The translations under genes and the position numbers were made by a program. From contig JAGRDY010000018.1 in assembly GCA_020446815.1 (NCBI GenBank), positions 310,001 to 374,000 on the forward strand: a stretch of 64,000 nt of DNA. Direction: 5' to 3'. The stretch is from Paracoccaceae bacterium. Its GTDB lineage: Bacteria > Pseudomonadota > Alphaproteobacteria > Rhodobacterales > Rhodobacteraceae. Under the pieces are notes generated by a model. That model made no database searches. It was given only the letters and a program-made list of their open reading frames with translations, and was not told the DNA's origin. Below are positions 44,898-54,930 of the stretch, piece after piece. How positions within the stretch are numbered: the first letter of the stretch is position 1; every line of letters begins with the position of its first letter.

Positions 44898-45770
44898 TCA
44901 GAACCACTGCCCCGGTTCCATCAGGCCCAGATCCATCAGTTGCTGGGACTTCCATTCGAAGCGCGTCGAATTGTGCCACATGAAGCTTTGGATATCGAAC
45001 ATGCTGCCGGGGTTCGTCCTGAGCGCCTTGGCGGTGCGGAAAGAGGCAATCGCCGCCGTCAGGTTGTGATGCCAGGGGCAAGTGAAGGTATTGTATTCTT
45101 CGATATTGAATGTGTGGTCGTCATTCAGTCGCAAGCCCTTGGTGGCGCGGAACAGGGCAATCCTGTCGATCTTGCGGCGTTTCACGGGAATATGTTCCTC
45201 GAACCGCCAGCGCAAGCCGCCAAAAAAGTCGAGCTGCCGTTCCCTGGGTTGGCCATCGGGGCCCGCGGTCTTGCGCGCCTGGGCGTAGTAGCCTGACCTG
45301 TCCATCATCGCGTGATCCATGCAGACCGCGTCAGGAAATCTGTCGAGATCGGACGCATAGAGATCGACCACATAACACAGCATCGCATCGCGGCGTTCTT
45401 CGCTGTGAAAGGCGATCATTTCACGGATGTTGCGGCTTTCGCAAAAAGGATGGAACAGGAACTCCGCATTGTAGCAGTAATAAAGCCAGGTGGTTTCGGG
45501 CGATTGATCGATGATGCCGTTGACCGCCTGGACAAGTGCGCCATCGGCATGTGTGTCACAGGTGATGCGGTGAAGAATGTCGCAATCGGTTGCCGGCAGT
45601 TCTATGTCGCGTGGCGTGAAGGCAAGTATCTGGCGAAAGCCGGCCCGCGCGTGATGGTCGATGGTGGCGGCAATTTCGACCGGATCTTCGATAAAAATCA
45701 ATGCCACCGGGCCCTTGGCCAACAGCGATGCGCCTGATGCCTGAAACGCTCCTGGTGAAGAAAAATCCAT
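44898..45770 (-). CDS. Uncharacterised protein, weakly glycosyltransferase-like
   Basis: 290 residues, codon use normal for the window. I do not recognise the family with certainty. The N-terminal half (P-V-A-L-I-F-I-E-D-P-V-E-I-A then H-H-A-R-A-G-F-R-Q-I-L-A-F-T) is laid out like the start of GT2/GT92-type glycosyltransferases. Y-C-Y-N-A-E-F-L-F-H-P-F sits where those have an acidic D-A-D-E-F segment, but the metal-binding aspartates are missing. It has many aromatic and His/Cys residues and no signal peptide or membrane helix. Convergent with the MFS gene. Confidence 0.6.
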   Translation of the reverse strand: MDFSSPGAFQASGASLLAKGPVALIFIEDPVEIAATIDHHARAGFRQILAFTPRDIELPATDCDILHRITCDTHADGALVQAVNGIIDQSPETTWLYYCYNAEFLFHPFCESRNIREMIAFHSEERRDAMLCYVVDLYASDLDRFPDAVCMDHAMMDRSGYYAQARKTAGPDGQPRERQLDFFGGLRWRFEEHIPVKRRKIDRIALFRATKGLRLNDDHTFNIEEYNTFTCPWHHNLTAAIASFRTAKALRTNPGSMFDIQSFMWHNSTRFEWKSQQLMDLGLMEPGQWF

Positions 45771-45935
45771 CGACCGCCCTGAAAATATGGCTACACAAGC
45801 TCAGAATCAGCCAAGCCTTTGTGTATTGCAAGCGGGGAATGGGAACAACTTGTCGGCTTCCGGCACAACGAAGTCGAATTTCACAGCCAAGGCAGCAGGA
45901 TGCCCGATAGTCTGGGCGAAGTGCAGGAGGACATG

Positions 45936-46340
45936 ATGCAACGGGGTGGATGTCTGTGTGGAGCGGTTCGGTTTGAGACGACAAGCGTATTGCGTGACGT
46001 GATCTTTTGTCATTGTAGTCAATGCCGGCGGCAAACCGGCCTTTACTATGCTGCGACCTCGGTGCCCAGATCGTCGCTGCGCATCATGGGCGACACATTG
46101 CGCTGGTATCACGCATCCGACGTCGCGCGGCGCGGATTTTGCGGCACTTGCGGCTCCGCCCTGTTCTGGGAGCGGCTGGAAGGCGACACGGTTTCGGTTC
46201 TTGCGGGGGCGTTCGATGATCCGTCCGTCTTGCGCCCCGGCTACCACATATTCACCCGCGGGCGTGCCGAGTTCTACAGGATCGCCGACGACTTGCCGTG
46301 CTACGCTGATCGTGCGCCCGATCCTTCCAAAGATCCCTGA
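45936..46340 (+). CDS. GFA-family (glutathione-dependent formaldehyde-activating-like) zinc protein
   Basis: 134 residues. Zinc cysteines are present in the typical order: G-G-C-L-C-G-A-V-R-F, then C-H-C-S-Q-C-R-R, then F-C-G-T-C-G-S. The family is named after Gfa, but most members have unknown roles. AGGAGG precedes two adjacent ATGs; the second (45936) has the better spacing. Confidence 0.88.
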   Translation: MQRGGCLCGAVRFETTSVLRDVIFCHCSQCRRQTGLYYAATSVPRSSLRIMGDTLRWYHASDVARRGFCGTCGSALFWERLEGDTVSVLAGAFDDPSVLRPGYHIFTRGRAEFYRIADDLPCYADRAPDPSKDP

Positions 46341-46394
46341 CATTGCAGCGGCAGGGTTTTTGCCGTAAGGGCACAGGCCTCTGCGAGGTGTGCC

Positions 46395-47720
46395 GTGACC
46401 GATCCCAAAAAACTCTTTATCAAGACCTATGGCTGTCAGATGAATGTCTATGACAGCGAGCGCATGGCCGAAGCGCTGGGTGCCGAGGGCTATGTGGCGA
46501 CCGACATTGCCGAAGATGCCGATATGGTGCTGCTCAATACCTGCCATATTCGGGAAAAGGCAGCGGAAAAGGTCTATTCCGAACTGGGGCGGCTGAAACC
46601 GCTGAAACTGGCCAAGCCGCATTTGAAGATCGGCGTGGCGGGATGTGTCGCGCAGGCCGAGGGCGAGGAAATCATCCGCCGTATGCCGATTGTCGATGTG
46701 GTTGTGGGGCCGCAAAGCTATCACCGGCTGCCGGCGATGGCCAGAGCCGCCGAAGCGGGCCGAAAATCGGTGGTTACCGAATTTCCCGTAGAGGACAAGT
46801 TTGATCATCTTCCTGCCCGGCCATTGGCCACAACCCGCCCGGCGGCGTTTCTGACGGTGCAGGAAGGCTGCGACAAGTTCTGTGCGTTTTGCGTGGTTCC
46901 CTATACGCGCGGGGCGGAAGTGTCGCGACCGGCCCAACGGATCATCGCCGAGGCGCGGGCGCTGGTCGACAAGGGGGTACGCGAAATCACCCTGCTGGGG
47001 CAGAATGTCAACGCCTATCACGGCACCGGGGCGGGCGGGGACTGGGGCCTGGCGCGGCTGGTGCGTGAACTGGCCGCGATCGACGGGCTGGCGCGGATTC
47101 GCTATACCACCTCGCATCCCAATGACATGAGCGATGATCTTATCGCTGCCCATGGCCAGGAGCCAAAGTTGATGCCCTATCTGCATCTGCCCGTGCAATC
47201 GGGTTCGGACCGGATTCTGAAGGCGATGAACCGCAGGCATACCGCGGAAAACTACATACGTTTGGTCGAACGGATCCGTGCCGCGCGCCCCGATATCATG
47301 ATGTCGGGCGATTTCATTGTCGGTTTCCCCGGCGAGACGGATGCCGATTTCGAGGCGACGCTGGAACTGGTGCGCGAAGTGAAATACGGCATGGCCTATT
47401 CATTCAGATATTCGGCACGCCCTGGCACACCGGCGGCCGAGCGCCCCGAAGTAGCCGCCGAGATCGCCGATGCGCGGTTGCAGATGCTTCAGGCGCTGAT
47501 CGCAAGGCAGCAGCGCGAAGCGCAAGAGGCGATGGTGGGGCGCAAGGTGTCGGTGCTGTTTGAAAAGCCGGGGCGGTTGGCAGGCCAGCTGGTTGGTAAA
47601 TCCGACTATCTGCACGCGGTACACGTTACCGCCGCATCAGCTGCGCTGGGCGACATTGCAAAGGTGCGAATCACCGAAAGTGCTGCCAACTCTCTGGCCG
47701 GCGAATTGATCGCAGAGTGA
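46395..47720 (+). CDS. miaB: tRNA-2-methylthio-N6-dimethylallyladenosine synthase
   Basis: 441 residues, starts at GTG 46395. Domain order is normal: N-terminal MTTase domain ([12 protein letters not shown] with cluster cysteines in N-T-C-H-I-R and A-G-C-V-A-Q), radical-SAM domain (G-C-D-K-F-C-A-F-C), C-terminal TRAM domain. It methylthiolates A37 of tRNAs that read U-starting codons, which includes serine UCA. Confidence 0.96.
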   Translation: MTDPKKLFIKTYGCQMNVYDSERMAEALGAEGYVATDIAEDADMVLLNTCHIREKAAEKVYSELGRLKPLKLAKPHLKIGVAGCVAQAEGEEIIRRMPIVDVVVGPQSYHRLPAMARAAEAGRKSVVTEFPVEDKFDHLPARPLATTRPAAFLTVQEGCDKFCAFCVVPYTRGAEVSRPAQRIIAEARALVDKGVREITLLGQNVNAYHGTGAGGDWGLARLVRELAAIDGLARIRYTTSHPNDMSDDLIAAHGQEPKLMPYLHLPVQSGSDRILKAMNRRHTAENYIRLVERIRAARPDIMMSGDFIVGFPGETDADFEATLELVREVKYGMAYSFRYSARPGTPAAERPEVAAEIADARLQMLQALIARQQREAQEAMVGRKVSVLFEKPGRLAGQLVGKSDYLHAVHVTAASAALGDIAKVRITESAANSLAGELIAE

Positions 47721-47931
47721 ACCGAAGACGGCTTTGCATCGCCCGTAGGCGAGACAATTCAGCCCTTTGACCGGACTTGTTTCGGATTTCCCGGCTTTTG
47801 GGGCCGCGATTCGGACCAACTCCAGACGATGCTTCGCAATACCCCGGTGTTTGATAGGATGCCCAATGGGTTCGGGCAAGCGGCCGTGCGGCGGTTGTCT
47901 TGCCGTGGTAATGATTGCGGGGGTCGTTTTG

Positions 47932-48510
47932 ATGATGGGATTTTCCCTATCCGGCCGGTCGCCCTTTGCGGCGATCGCGTTGGGGGCGGTGTTGGTTGCG
48001 TTACCAATGTCGACCCTGGCACAAGATGTGATCAAGCGGGATCGTTATAAACCGGCCCTGGCGCAGACACCCGATGGCTGTCAGGTCTGGATGATCGACG
48101 ACGGTTGGGAAGGCTATGCCTGGAACCGGACGACACCGGATGGCAAACCGGTGTGCATGAAGGTCGAAAGCTGTCTGGTGACCAATTCGGACCAGTTGTT
48201 TGCCACCGACAGTGCATCGTTGCTGCCTGCGCAAGTCAACCGCCTGAAAAAGTTCTTTCGCCAGGAAGGCGTGTTTTCCTATGCGGTGCACGGGCATACG
48301 GATTCGCGCGCGTCGGATGCATATAACATGGACCTTTCCAGACGCCGCGCCAATGCGGTGGCGATGGTTGCCAGGTCCGTCGGCGCACGGCTGGCGGCGG
48401 TCAAGGGCTATGGTGAACGGTTGCCGGTCGCCAGCAACGCCACGGCGGCAGGCATGAAGAAGAACCGCCGCGTCGAGATCATATGTTACCGGGAAATCGG
48501 AAGGTATTGA
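47932..48510 (+). CDS. OmpA-like domain protein
   Basis: About 192 residues. A signal peptide ends near S-T-L-A-Q. Residues about 47-75 carry a Cys-flanked motif (P-D-G-C-Q-V-W-M ... P-V-C-M) also found in the next gene. The C-terminal half is an OmpA peptidoglycan-binding domain (V-H-G-H-T-D-S-R-A-S ... S-R-R-R-A-N-A-V). ATG 47932 is chosen because GGGGGT lies 8 bases upstream; an in-frame frame is open back to 47767. Probably an outer-membrane or periplasmic wall-anchored protein, coupled to the lipoprotein gene two bases downstream. Confidence 0.8.
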   Translation: MMGFSLSGRSPFAAIALGAVLVALPMSTLAQDVIKRDRYKPALAQTPDGCQVWMIDDGWEGYAWNRTTPDGKPVCMKVESCLVTNSDQLFATDSASLLPAQVNRLKKFFRQEGVFSYAVHGHTDSRASDAYNMDLSRRRANAVAMVARSVGARLAAVKGYGERLPVASNATAAGMKKNRRVEIICYREIGRY

Positions 48511-48512
48511 GG

Positions 48513-48809
48513 ATGCGCGCGCGTATCATTTCGCTGGCTGTTGCCGGAATGGTCGTTCTGGGCGGTTGTGAAAAAACCGACCATACGGTCGACCGGTTCA
48601 TCGATCACGGCAAACTGGCGCAGAAGGTCAAGTGGGGCGTCTATGTCGACCCCGATGGCTGTGATGTCTGGATGGCCGATGACGGGATCGAAGGGTATTC
48701 GGTGCTGCGGCTTGATCCCAGCACCGGCGAACGGGTCTGTTCGGGTGTGTTGCCGCCGGGATATGCTGCGGGGCACAAACGCGGATCGTTCATCCCCGAT
48801 CCGATTTGA
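48513..48809 (+). CDS. Small lipoprotein sharing a Cys-flanked motif with its neighbour
   Basis: 98 residues. Signal peptide with lipobox V-L-G-G-C at about 15-19, so a lipoprotein. Residues about 46-77 (P-D-G-C-D-V-W-M-A-D-D-G-I-E-G-Y, ending R-V-C-S) repeat the motif of the upstream OmpA-like protein, including both cysteines. Function unknown. It follows the OmpA-like gene with a two-base gap, so the two are coexpressed. Confidence 0.75.
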   Translation: MRARIISLAVAGMVVLGGCEKTDHTVDRFIDHGKLAQKVKWGVYVDPDGCDVWMADDGIEGYSVLRLDPSTGERVCSGVLPPGYAAGHKRGSFIPDPI

Positions 48810-48933
48810 CGCATCGGGCGGTCAATCGCGACCGATTTGCCGCAATTTGCGGTGAAACTTCCGTGAAGCCCTTGCGCAGACGGGTTTGCAAAGGCACCAT
48901 TTGTCTCATGACCCTTAGCCATGGGAGATTTGC

Positions 48934-49936
<1,003 letters not shown>

Positions 49937-49953
<17 letters not shown>

Positions 49954-50443
49954 AACATTGATCGAAGACGCCCGCTGGCGCGCGCTCGGGCTGGAGGATC
50001 TGGCCGAAAAGGCAGCGTGGGCGGTGCTGAGCGAACTCGGCCTGCCCCTCGAAGGGTTCGAGATCAGCATTCTGGCCTGCAACGACGGCCGTATCGCCGT
50101 CCTCAATGCCGATTTCCGGGGCAAGCCGCAACCGACAAATGTGCTTTCCTGGCCGTCAATGGAGCGCGGTGCAAAAACGGATGGCGGCGCACCGGAACGA
50201 CCGCAGCCCGGTTTGCCGGACCTGCCCGAAGACTTGGGCGATATTGCCATCGCCTGGGAAACCTGTGAACGTGAAGCGGACGCGCAGGGCAAGCCGATGA
50301 AGGATCATGTGGCTCATTTGCTTGTTCATGGGGTGTTGCATTTGTTGGGTTACGATCACATTCGCGGCCTCGACGCGGCCTTGATGGAGGCGTCCGAGGT
50401 GCGTGCCCTTGCAAGATTGGCTGTACCTGACCCATATGCGTGA
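49937..50443 (+). CDS. ybeY: Endoribonuclease YbeY (rRNA maturation factor)
   Basis: 168 residues. The zinc motif H-G-V-L-H-L-L-G-Y-D-H is intact. It takes part in 16S rRNA 3'-end processing and ribosome quality control. The start is either ATG 49937 or ATG 49925; homologue length favours 49937. Overlap with phoH and closeness to the corC-like gene match the conserved phoH-ybeY-corC-lnt cluster. Confidence 0.93.
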
Positions 50444-50494
50444 CTTATTGTTGGAAAGCGGTTCAAAGTTCATGTGCCGTATCGGAAAGGAAAA

Positions 50495-51382
50495 ATGGGC
50501 GATTCTTCAGACGGGTCATTAGCGGCGCAAGGCGCGCCCGACCCTTCGGACAGTAGCGAGCAACGCGGTTTTCTGGGCCGGTTATTTGGTGCCTTTGCCA
50601 CCACGGATGCCGAGAAGCCGGAAACAGAGGCACCACCCAAAGCCCCGCCACCTGTGCCCAAGGCGATGGCCCTGCCGGGGATCGGCAACCTCAGGCGGAT
50701 GCGGGTCGAGGATGTGACCATCCCCAAGGCCGAGGTGGTCGCGGTACCGGTGACGGCGTCCATTACCGACCTGGTTGAAAAGTTTCGCGAAAGCGGCTTT
50801 TCCCGTCTGCCGGTCTTTAACGGCACGATCGACAGCCCGCTGGGCATCATTCACCTCAAGGATCTTGCCCTCCAGCACGCTTTTTCGGCGACAAAGCAAC
50901 GCTATTCGCTGCGCAAGATGTTGCGCCCGCTGCTTTTTGCACCGCCGTCGATGCCCCTGGGGGTGTTGCTGCAAAAGATGCAGAGCGAGCGTATTCACAT
51001 GGCGTTGGTGATCGACGAATACGGCGGTGTCGATGGGCTGGTGACGATCGAGGATCTGATCGAGCAGGTCATCGGAGAAATCGAGGACGAACATGACACT
51101 TCCGATGACGAGCTTTGGGTGCTGGAAAAGCCGGGGCAGTATCTGGTGCAATCTCGTACACCCCTGGCCGATTTCGAAGCGGAGATTGGCCTGAAGCTGG
51201 CCGATGAGGACGAAAACGACGAGGTCGACACGCTCGGCGGGCTCGTTTTCATGTTGGTGGGCCGGGTGCCGACGCGCGGTGAGGTGATCCCCCATGACAG
51301 TGGCGCTGAATTCGAGATAGTCGATGCCGATCCGCGCCGGATCAAGCGTATCCGCGTGCGCCTGCCGCACTCCAAGGTCTGA
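50495..51382 (+). CDS. CBS-domain protein, CorC/HlyC family
   Basis: 295 residues, no membrane segment. Two CBS domains lie at about 70-195 (V-P-V-T-A-S-I-T-D-L-V ... M-A-L-V-I-D-E-Y-G-G-V-D-G-L-V-T), followed by a CorC-HlyC transporter-associated domain to the C-terminus. Often described as a magnesium/cobalt efflux accessory protein. ATG 50495 with AAAGGA upstream is better than GTG 50474. Two bases before lnt. Confidence 0.9.
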   Translation: MGDSSDGSLAAQGAPDPSDSSEQRGFLGRLFGAFATTDAEKPETEAPPKAPPPVPKAMALPGIGNLRRMRVEDVTIPKAEVVAVPVTASITDLVEKFRESGFSRLPVFNGTIDSPLGIIHLKDLALQHAFSATKQRYSLRKMLRPLLFAPPSMPLGVLLQKMQSERIHMALVIDEYGGVDGLVTIEDLIEQVIGEIEDEHDTSDDELWVLEKPGQYLVQSRTPLADFEAEIGLKLADEDENDEVDTLGGLVFMLVGRVPTRGEVIPHDSGAEFEIVDADPRRIKRIRVRLPHSKV

Positions 51383-51384
51383 AC

Positions 51385-52935
51385 GTGAAACAGGGTGCCC
51401 GCCGCCGCGCCGGGCGCATGGCGCGGCCGGGGTGGCGGCCTCTCCTTCTGGCGGCCGTTCTGGGGACTTTGGTGGCAACAGGACAGGCGCCGTTGCATTT
51501 ATGGTGGCTGGCACTGGCCGCACTGGGTGGGCTGAGCGCGCTGATCGCGCATCCGCAGCGGGCCTGGCAAACGCTGTGGCTGGGCTGGGTGGGCGGCGCG
51601 GGGTATTTTGCCGCCGCGCTTTTCTGGATCGTCGAGCCGTTTCTGGTCGATGTGGGGCGCTACGGCTGGATGGCTCCTTTCGCGCTGATCCTGATGAGCT
51701 TTGGCATGGCCCTGTTCTGGGCGCTGGCGGCCGGTGTTGCGGCCCTGGCGCCGGGGCGGGGCGGCAGGGTGTTGGGATTCGCCATCGGCCTTGCTGCCAC
51801 GGACATGCTGCGGAGCTATGTTTTCACGGGGTTTCCCTGGGCTCTGATCGGCCATATCTGGATAGGCACGCCGGTGGCGCAGGGTGCCGCTTTGGTTGGC
51901 CCAGTGGGGCTGAGCCTGCTTGCCACGCTGGTTGTGGCCGTACCGATGACCGCCGTCACCAAGGGCGGGCGCCTGGTGCTGTCGGCGCTGGCGCTGGCGG
52001 TTCTGGCGGCTGCCTGGGTCGGCGGCGAAATGCGCCTGGCCCAACCCGATCCGCCGCGTGAACGGCCCATCCGGGTGCGGCTGATCCAGCCCAATGCATC
52101 GCAACAGCTGAAATGGCGCGGCGACATGTGGCGGGTGTTTCTTGAGCGCCAGATGGCGGCGACCGCCGCCCCCGCTGCCGAACCGCTCGATCTGATCGTC
52201 TGGCCAGAGGTGGCGGTTCCTTTCCTTTTGGGGCGCAGCGGCGATCTGCTGGCGGAAATCGCGCGGGTTTCGGGGGGCGTGCCCGTGGCACTGGGCATTC
52301 AACGCGAGCAGGATCTGCGCTTCTTCAACAGTCTGGCGGTGATCGACGGGCACGGCCGGGTAAGCGCCCTTTACGACAAATGGCATCTGGTGCCCTTCGG
52401 CGAATACATGCCGATGGGGGAGGTTCTGGCGGAATTCGGAATCGGGGCTTTCGCGGCAAGGGAAGGGTTCGGTTACACCGCTGGCACAGGGGCGCGGGTG
52501 CTCGACCTGGGGACGGCGGGCAAGGTCCTGCCGCTGATCTGCTATGAAAGCGTCTTTCCGCAAGATCTGCGGGCCGCGCCGGAGCGGGCGGACTGGGTGC
52601 TGCAGGTGACCAATGACGGATGGTTCGGCAATCTTGCCGGCCCCTATCAACATCTGGCGCAGGCGCGATTGCGCGCGGTGGAACAGGGCCTGCCCTTGCT
52701 GCGGGCAGCCAATACCGGCATTTCCGCGGTCATCGACGCCAAGGGGCGGCTCTTGCAAAGCCTGCCGCTCAACAGCGCAGGGTTCCTCGACGCGGCGGTG
52801 CCCGCCGCCTTGCCAGCGACACCCTATGCGAGGACCGGCGATCTGCCGCTGTCCGTGCTGCTTCTATGCGCCATCGGTGCCATGATCTTGCGGCGCAGGC
52901 ACAATCCGATTGACCATCCCGACGCCGCCGTCTAG
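51385..52935 (+). CDS. lnt: Apolipoprotein N-acyltransferase
   Basis: 516 residues; GTG start. About seven N-terminal helices (to residue about 212), then a nitrilase-like periplasmic domain with the triad Glu275 (W-P-E-V-A-V-P), Lys332 (Y-D-K-W-H-L-V-P-F-G-E) and Cys386 (L-I-C-Y-E-S-V-F-P). It adds the third acyl chain to bacterial lipoproteins. Follows the CorC-like gene with a two-base gap. Its transcript may run into the metK riboswitch 12 bp downstream. Confidence 0.95.
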   Translation: MKQGARRRAGRMARPGWRPLLLAAVLGTLVATGQAPLHLWWLALAALGGLSALIAHPQRAWQTLWLGWVGGAGYFAAALFWIVEPFLVDVGRYGWMAPFALILMSFGMALFWALAAGVAALAPGRGGRVLGFAIGLAATDMLRSYVFTGFPWALIGHIWIGTPVAQGAALVGPVGLSLLATLVVAVPMTAVTKGGRLVLSALALAVLAAAWVGGEMRLAQPDPPRERPIRVRLIQPNASQQLKWRGDMWRVFLERQMAATAAPAAEPLDLIVWPEVAVPFLLGRSGDLLAEIARVSGGVPVALGIQREQDLRFFNSLAVIDGHGRVSALYDKWHLVPFGEYMPMGEVLAEFGIGAFAAREGFGYTAGTGARVLDLGTAGKVLPLICYESVFPQDLRAAPERADWVLQVTNDGWFGNLAGPYQHLAQARLRAVEQGLPLLRAANTGISAVIDAKGRLLQSLPLNSAGFLDAAVPAALPATPYARTGDLPLSVLLLCAIGAMILRRRHNPIDHPDAAV

Positions 52936-52947
52936 GCAAAGCGCCAA

Positions 52948-52996
52948 ACCGCTACAACGGCTTCCTGGCGTGGCGGGTATCATCTCAATGGAGCAC
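52948..52996 (+). promoter_or_regulatory. SAM/SAH riboswitch upstream of metK
   Basis: CCGCTAC (52949-52955) pairs with GTGGCGG (52970-52976) to form the stem. The conserved core AACGGCTTCCTGGC lies between, and the conserved TGGAGCA follows at 52990-52996. GCTTC in the core can pair with GGAGC, making the pseudoknot of the SAM/SAH class. That pairing hides the metK ribosome site (GGAG), so bound S-adenosylmethionine would turn translation off. The class is known upstream of metK in Rhodobacterales. Confidence 0.93.
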
Positions 52997-53001
52997 TGTT
53001 C

Positions 53002-54168
53002 ATGCCACGCAGCAACTACATTTTCACTTCTGAAAGCGTTTCGGAAGGCCACCCGGACAAACTTTGCGACCGGATATCCGATGCCGTTCTGGATGCCTTT
53101 CTGGCCGAAGAATCCAACGCTCGTGTCGCCTGCGAAACCTTTGCCACATCCGGCATGGTCGTCATTGGCGGCGAAGTCGGGCTTTCCGATGAGCAGCGGC
53201 TCAAGAACTACATGGGCCGGATCGGCCAGATCGCCCGCGATTGCATCAAGGATATCGGTTACGAGCAGGAGAAGTTCCACTGGAACACCTGCCATGTGTT
53301 GAATTTCCTGCACGAACAATCCGCCCACATCGCTCAGGGCGTCGACCGTGACGGGGCGGGCGATCAGGGCATCATGTTCGGCTATGCCGTGGATGAGACA
53401 CCCGAACTGATGCCGGCCCCGATCCAGTATTCGCATGCGATCCTGCGGCGGCTGGCCGAGGCGCGCAAATCCGGCAGGGAACCGAGCCTGCGCCCCGACG
53501 CCAAGTCGCAACTGTCGCTGCGCTATGAGGACGGCAAGCCGGCCGAGGTGACCTCCATCGTGTTGTCGACCCAGCACGCCGACGAAAGCCAGACCTCGGA
53601 CGACATCCGCGCGATCGTCGAGCCCTATATCCGCGAGGTGTTGCCGGCGGGCTGGATCACCGAAAAGACCGAATGGTGGGTAAACCCGACAGGTACCTTT
53701 GTGATCGGCGGGCCGGATGGTGATGCGGGCCTCACCGGGCGCAAGATCATCGTCGACACCTATGGCGGTGCGGCCCCCCATGGGGGCGGGGCGTTTTCGG
53801 GCAAGGATCCGACCAAGGTGGACCGTTCGGCGGCATATGCCGCGCGCTATCTGGCCAAGAACGTCGTGGCGGCCGGGCTGGCCAAACGCTGCACCATCCA
53901 GCTTTCCTATGCGATCGGTGTGGCCAAGCCCCTGTCGATCTATGCAGATACCCATGGCACCGGCGAGGTGAAGGAAACCGCCATCGAGCACGCCGTGGCC
54001 ATGGCGATGGATCTGACCCCGCGCGGCATCCGCGAACACCTGGACCTTTGCCGCCCTATCTATCAGCGTACCGCCGCTTACGGCCATTTCGGGCGCGCCC
54101 CCGAAGCCGATGGTGGGTTTTCCTGGGAAAAGACCGATCTCGTGGAGGCGTTGAAGAAGGTCGTCTGA
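53002..54168 (+). CDS. metK: S-adenosylmethionine synthetase
   Basis: 388 residues. N-terminal [13 protein letters not shown] and the glycine-rich [16 protein letters not shown] signature are present. It makes S-adenosylmethionine from methionine and ATP. ATG 53002 is set by the riboswitch-embedded GGAG six to nine bases upstream. Controlled by its own product through the SAM/SAH riboswitch. Confidence 0.98.
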   Translation: MPRSNYIFTSESVSEGHPDKLCDRISDAVLDAFLAEESNARVACETFATSGMVVIGGEVGLSDEQRLKNYMGRIGQIARDCIKDIGYEQEKFHWNTCHVLNFLHEQSAHIAQGVDRDGAGDQGIMFGYAVDETPELMPAPIQYSHAILRRLAEARKSGREPSLRPDAKSQLSLRYEDGKPAEVTSIVLSTQHADESQTSDDIRAIVEPYIREVLPAGWITEKTEWWVNPTGTFVIGGPDGDAGLTGRKIIVDTYGGAAPHGGGAFSGKDPTKVDRSAAYAARYLAKNVVAAGLAKRCTIQLSYAIGVAKPLSIYADTHGTGEVKETAIEHAVAMAMDLTPRGIREHLDLCRPIYQRTAAYGHFGRAPEADGGFSWEKTDLVEALKKVV

Positions 54169-54186
54169 TCTTCGCCCGCCGGCGCG

Positions 54187-54240
54187 CGCCGGGGGTTTTG
54201 CACCCCCGGACCCCCGCAGAGTATTTCGGCAAAGAAGAAG
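54187..54240 (+). repeat. Hairpin plus AGAGTATTT-type intergenic element
   Basis: CCGGGGGT (54189-54196) pairs with ACCCCCGG (54202-54209), followed by a second CCCCC run, AGAGTATTTC and GGCAAAGAAGAAG. This resembles a dispersed intergenic element that I recall from many Rhodobacteraceae genomes, usually found after genes. There is no T run, so simple intrinsic termination is doubtful. Only one copy occurs in the window. Confidence 0.45.
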
Positions 54241-54389
54241 CGGCAGGCGGTCTTGCGGATCGCCGACGCGATTCGCGGCGGTCGCATGCCAGGGGGCGGT
54301 ATCGCCTTGCGGGCGTGGCGGGCGGCAGGGGCCTTGACCCCGGGGCGCGGCCCTGCCTGGGCGAGGCGTCCCTTTCACGGCGGAACGTC

Positions 54390-54855
54390 ATGGCTAAGAC
54401 CGATGTCTCCGGGCTGACCCGGATTGGGGCCGCGCCAGCACTTCCCGCCTCGCCCGAGACGGCGTTGCTGGAAAAGGTGCCGGCGGGCCATGCCGGCACC
54501 CGGTATGTCGTGCGCTTCAGCGCGCCGGCATTCATCTTGCTCTGCCCGATGACCGGCCAGCCCGACTTCGCCCATATCGTCATCGACCACATGCCGCGCG
54601 ACTGGCTCGTCGAGAAGAAGAGCCTCAAGCTCTTGCCTCATTCGTTTCGCAGCCACGGCGCGTTCGACGAGGATTGCTCGACCGGATATTGCCAGGCGGC
54701 GGGTCGCGCTTCTGGATCCCGAATGGCTCGGGATCGGCGCCTGCCGGGATCCGCGCAGCGTCATCCCGCCCGACGTCTTCAGACAGACGGGTGTACCGCC
54801 CAAGGGTGTCTGGCACCCCGATCCGGGTGTTCCGATCTATCGCGGGCGCGCCTGA
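54390..54855 (+). pseudogene. queF: NADPH-dependent 7-cyano-7-deazaguanine reductase, one-base frameshift
   Basis: The first frame from ATG 54390 gives [14 protein letters not shown] with the catalytic Cys, then V-E-K-K-S-L-K-L and [11 protein letters not shown], all QueF signatures. After 54680 this frame loses similarity. The correct C-terminus ([14 protein letters not shown], then P-P-K-G-V-W-H-P-D) continues in another frame to TGA 54853-54855. Dropping one G at about 54681-54683 gives 154 residues, the usual short QueF length. The enzyme reduces preQ0 to preQ1 for queuosine. Codon use is normal throughout, so the break is recent or an assembly error. Confidence 0.85.
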
Positions 54856-54930
54856 GGAGGGCGCCGCGGAGAGAATTTTCCCGAACCCGGCCTTGACCGG
54901 CGGCGCCGGGACGGCGTAGTGCCCGCTGCC

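Noticed and set aside
45807-47240. 477-codon frame opposite miaB and the GFA gene
   Set aside because: Spans two well-supported genes on the other strand and has shadow composition.
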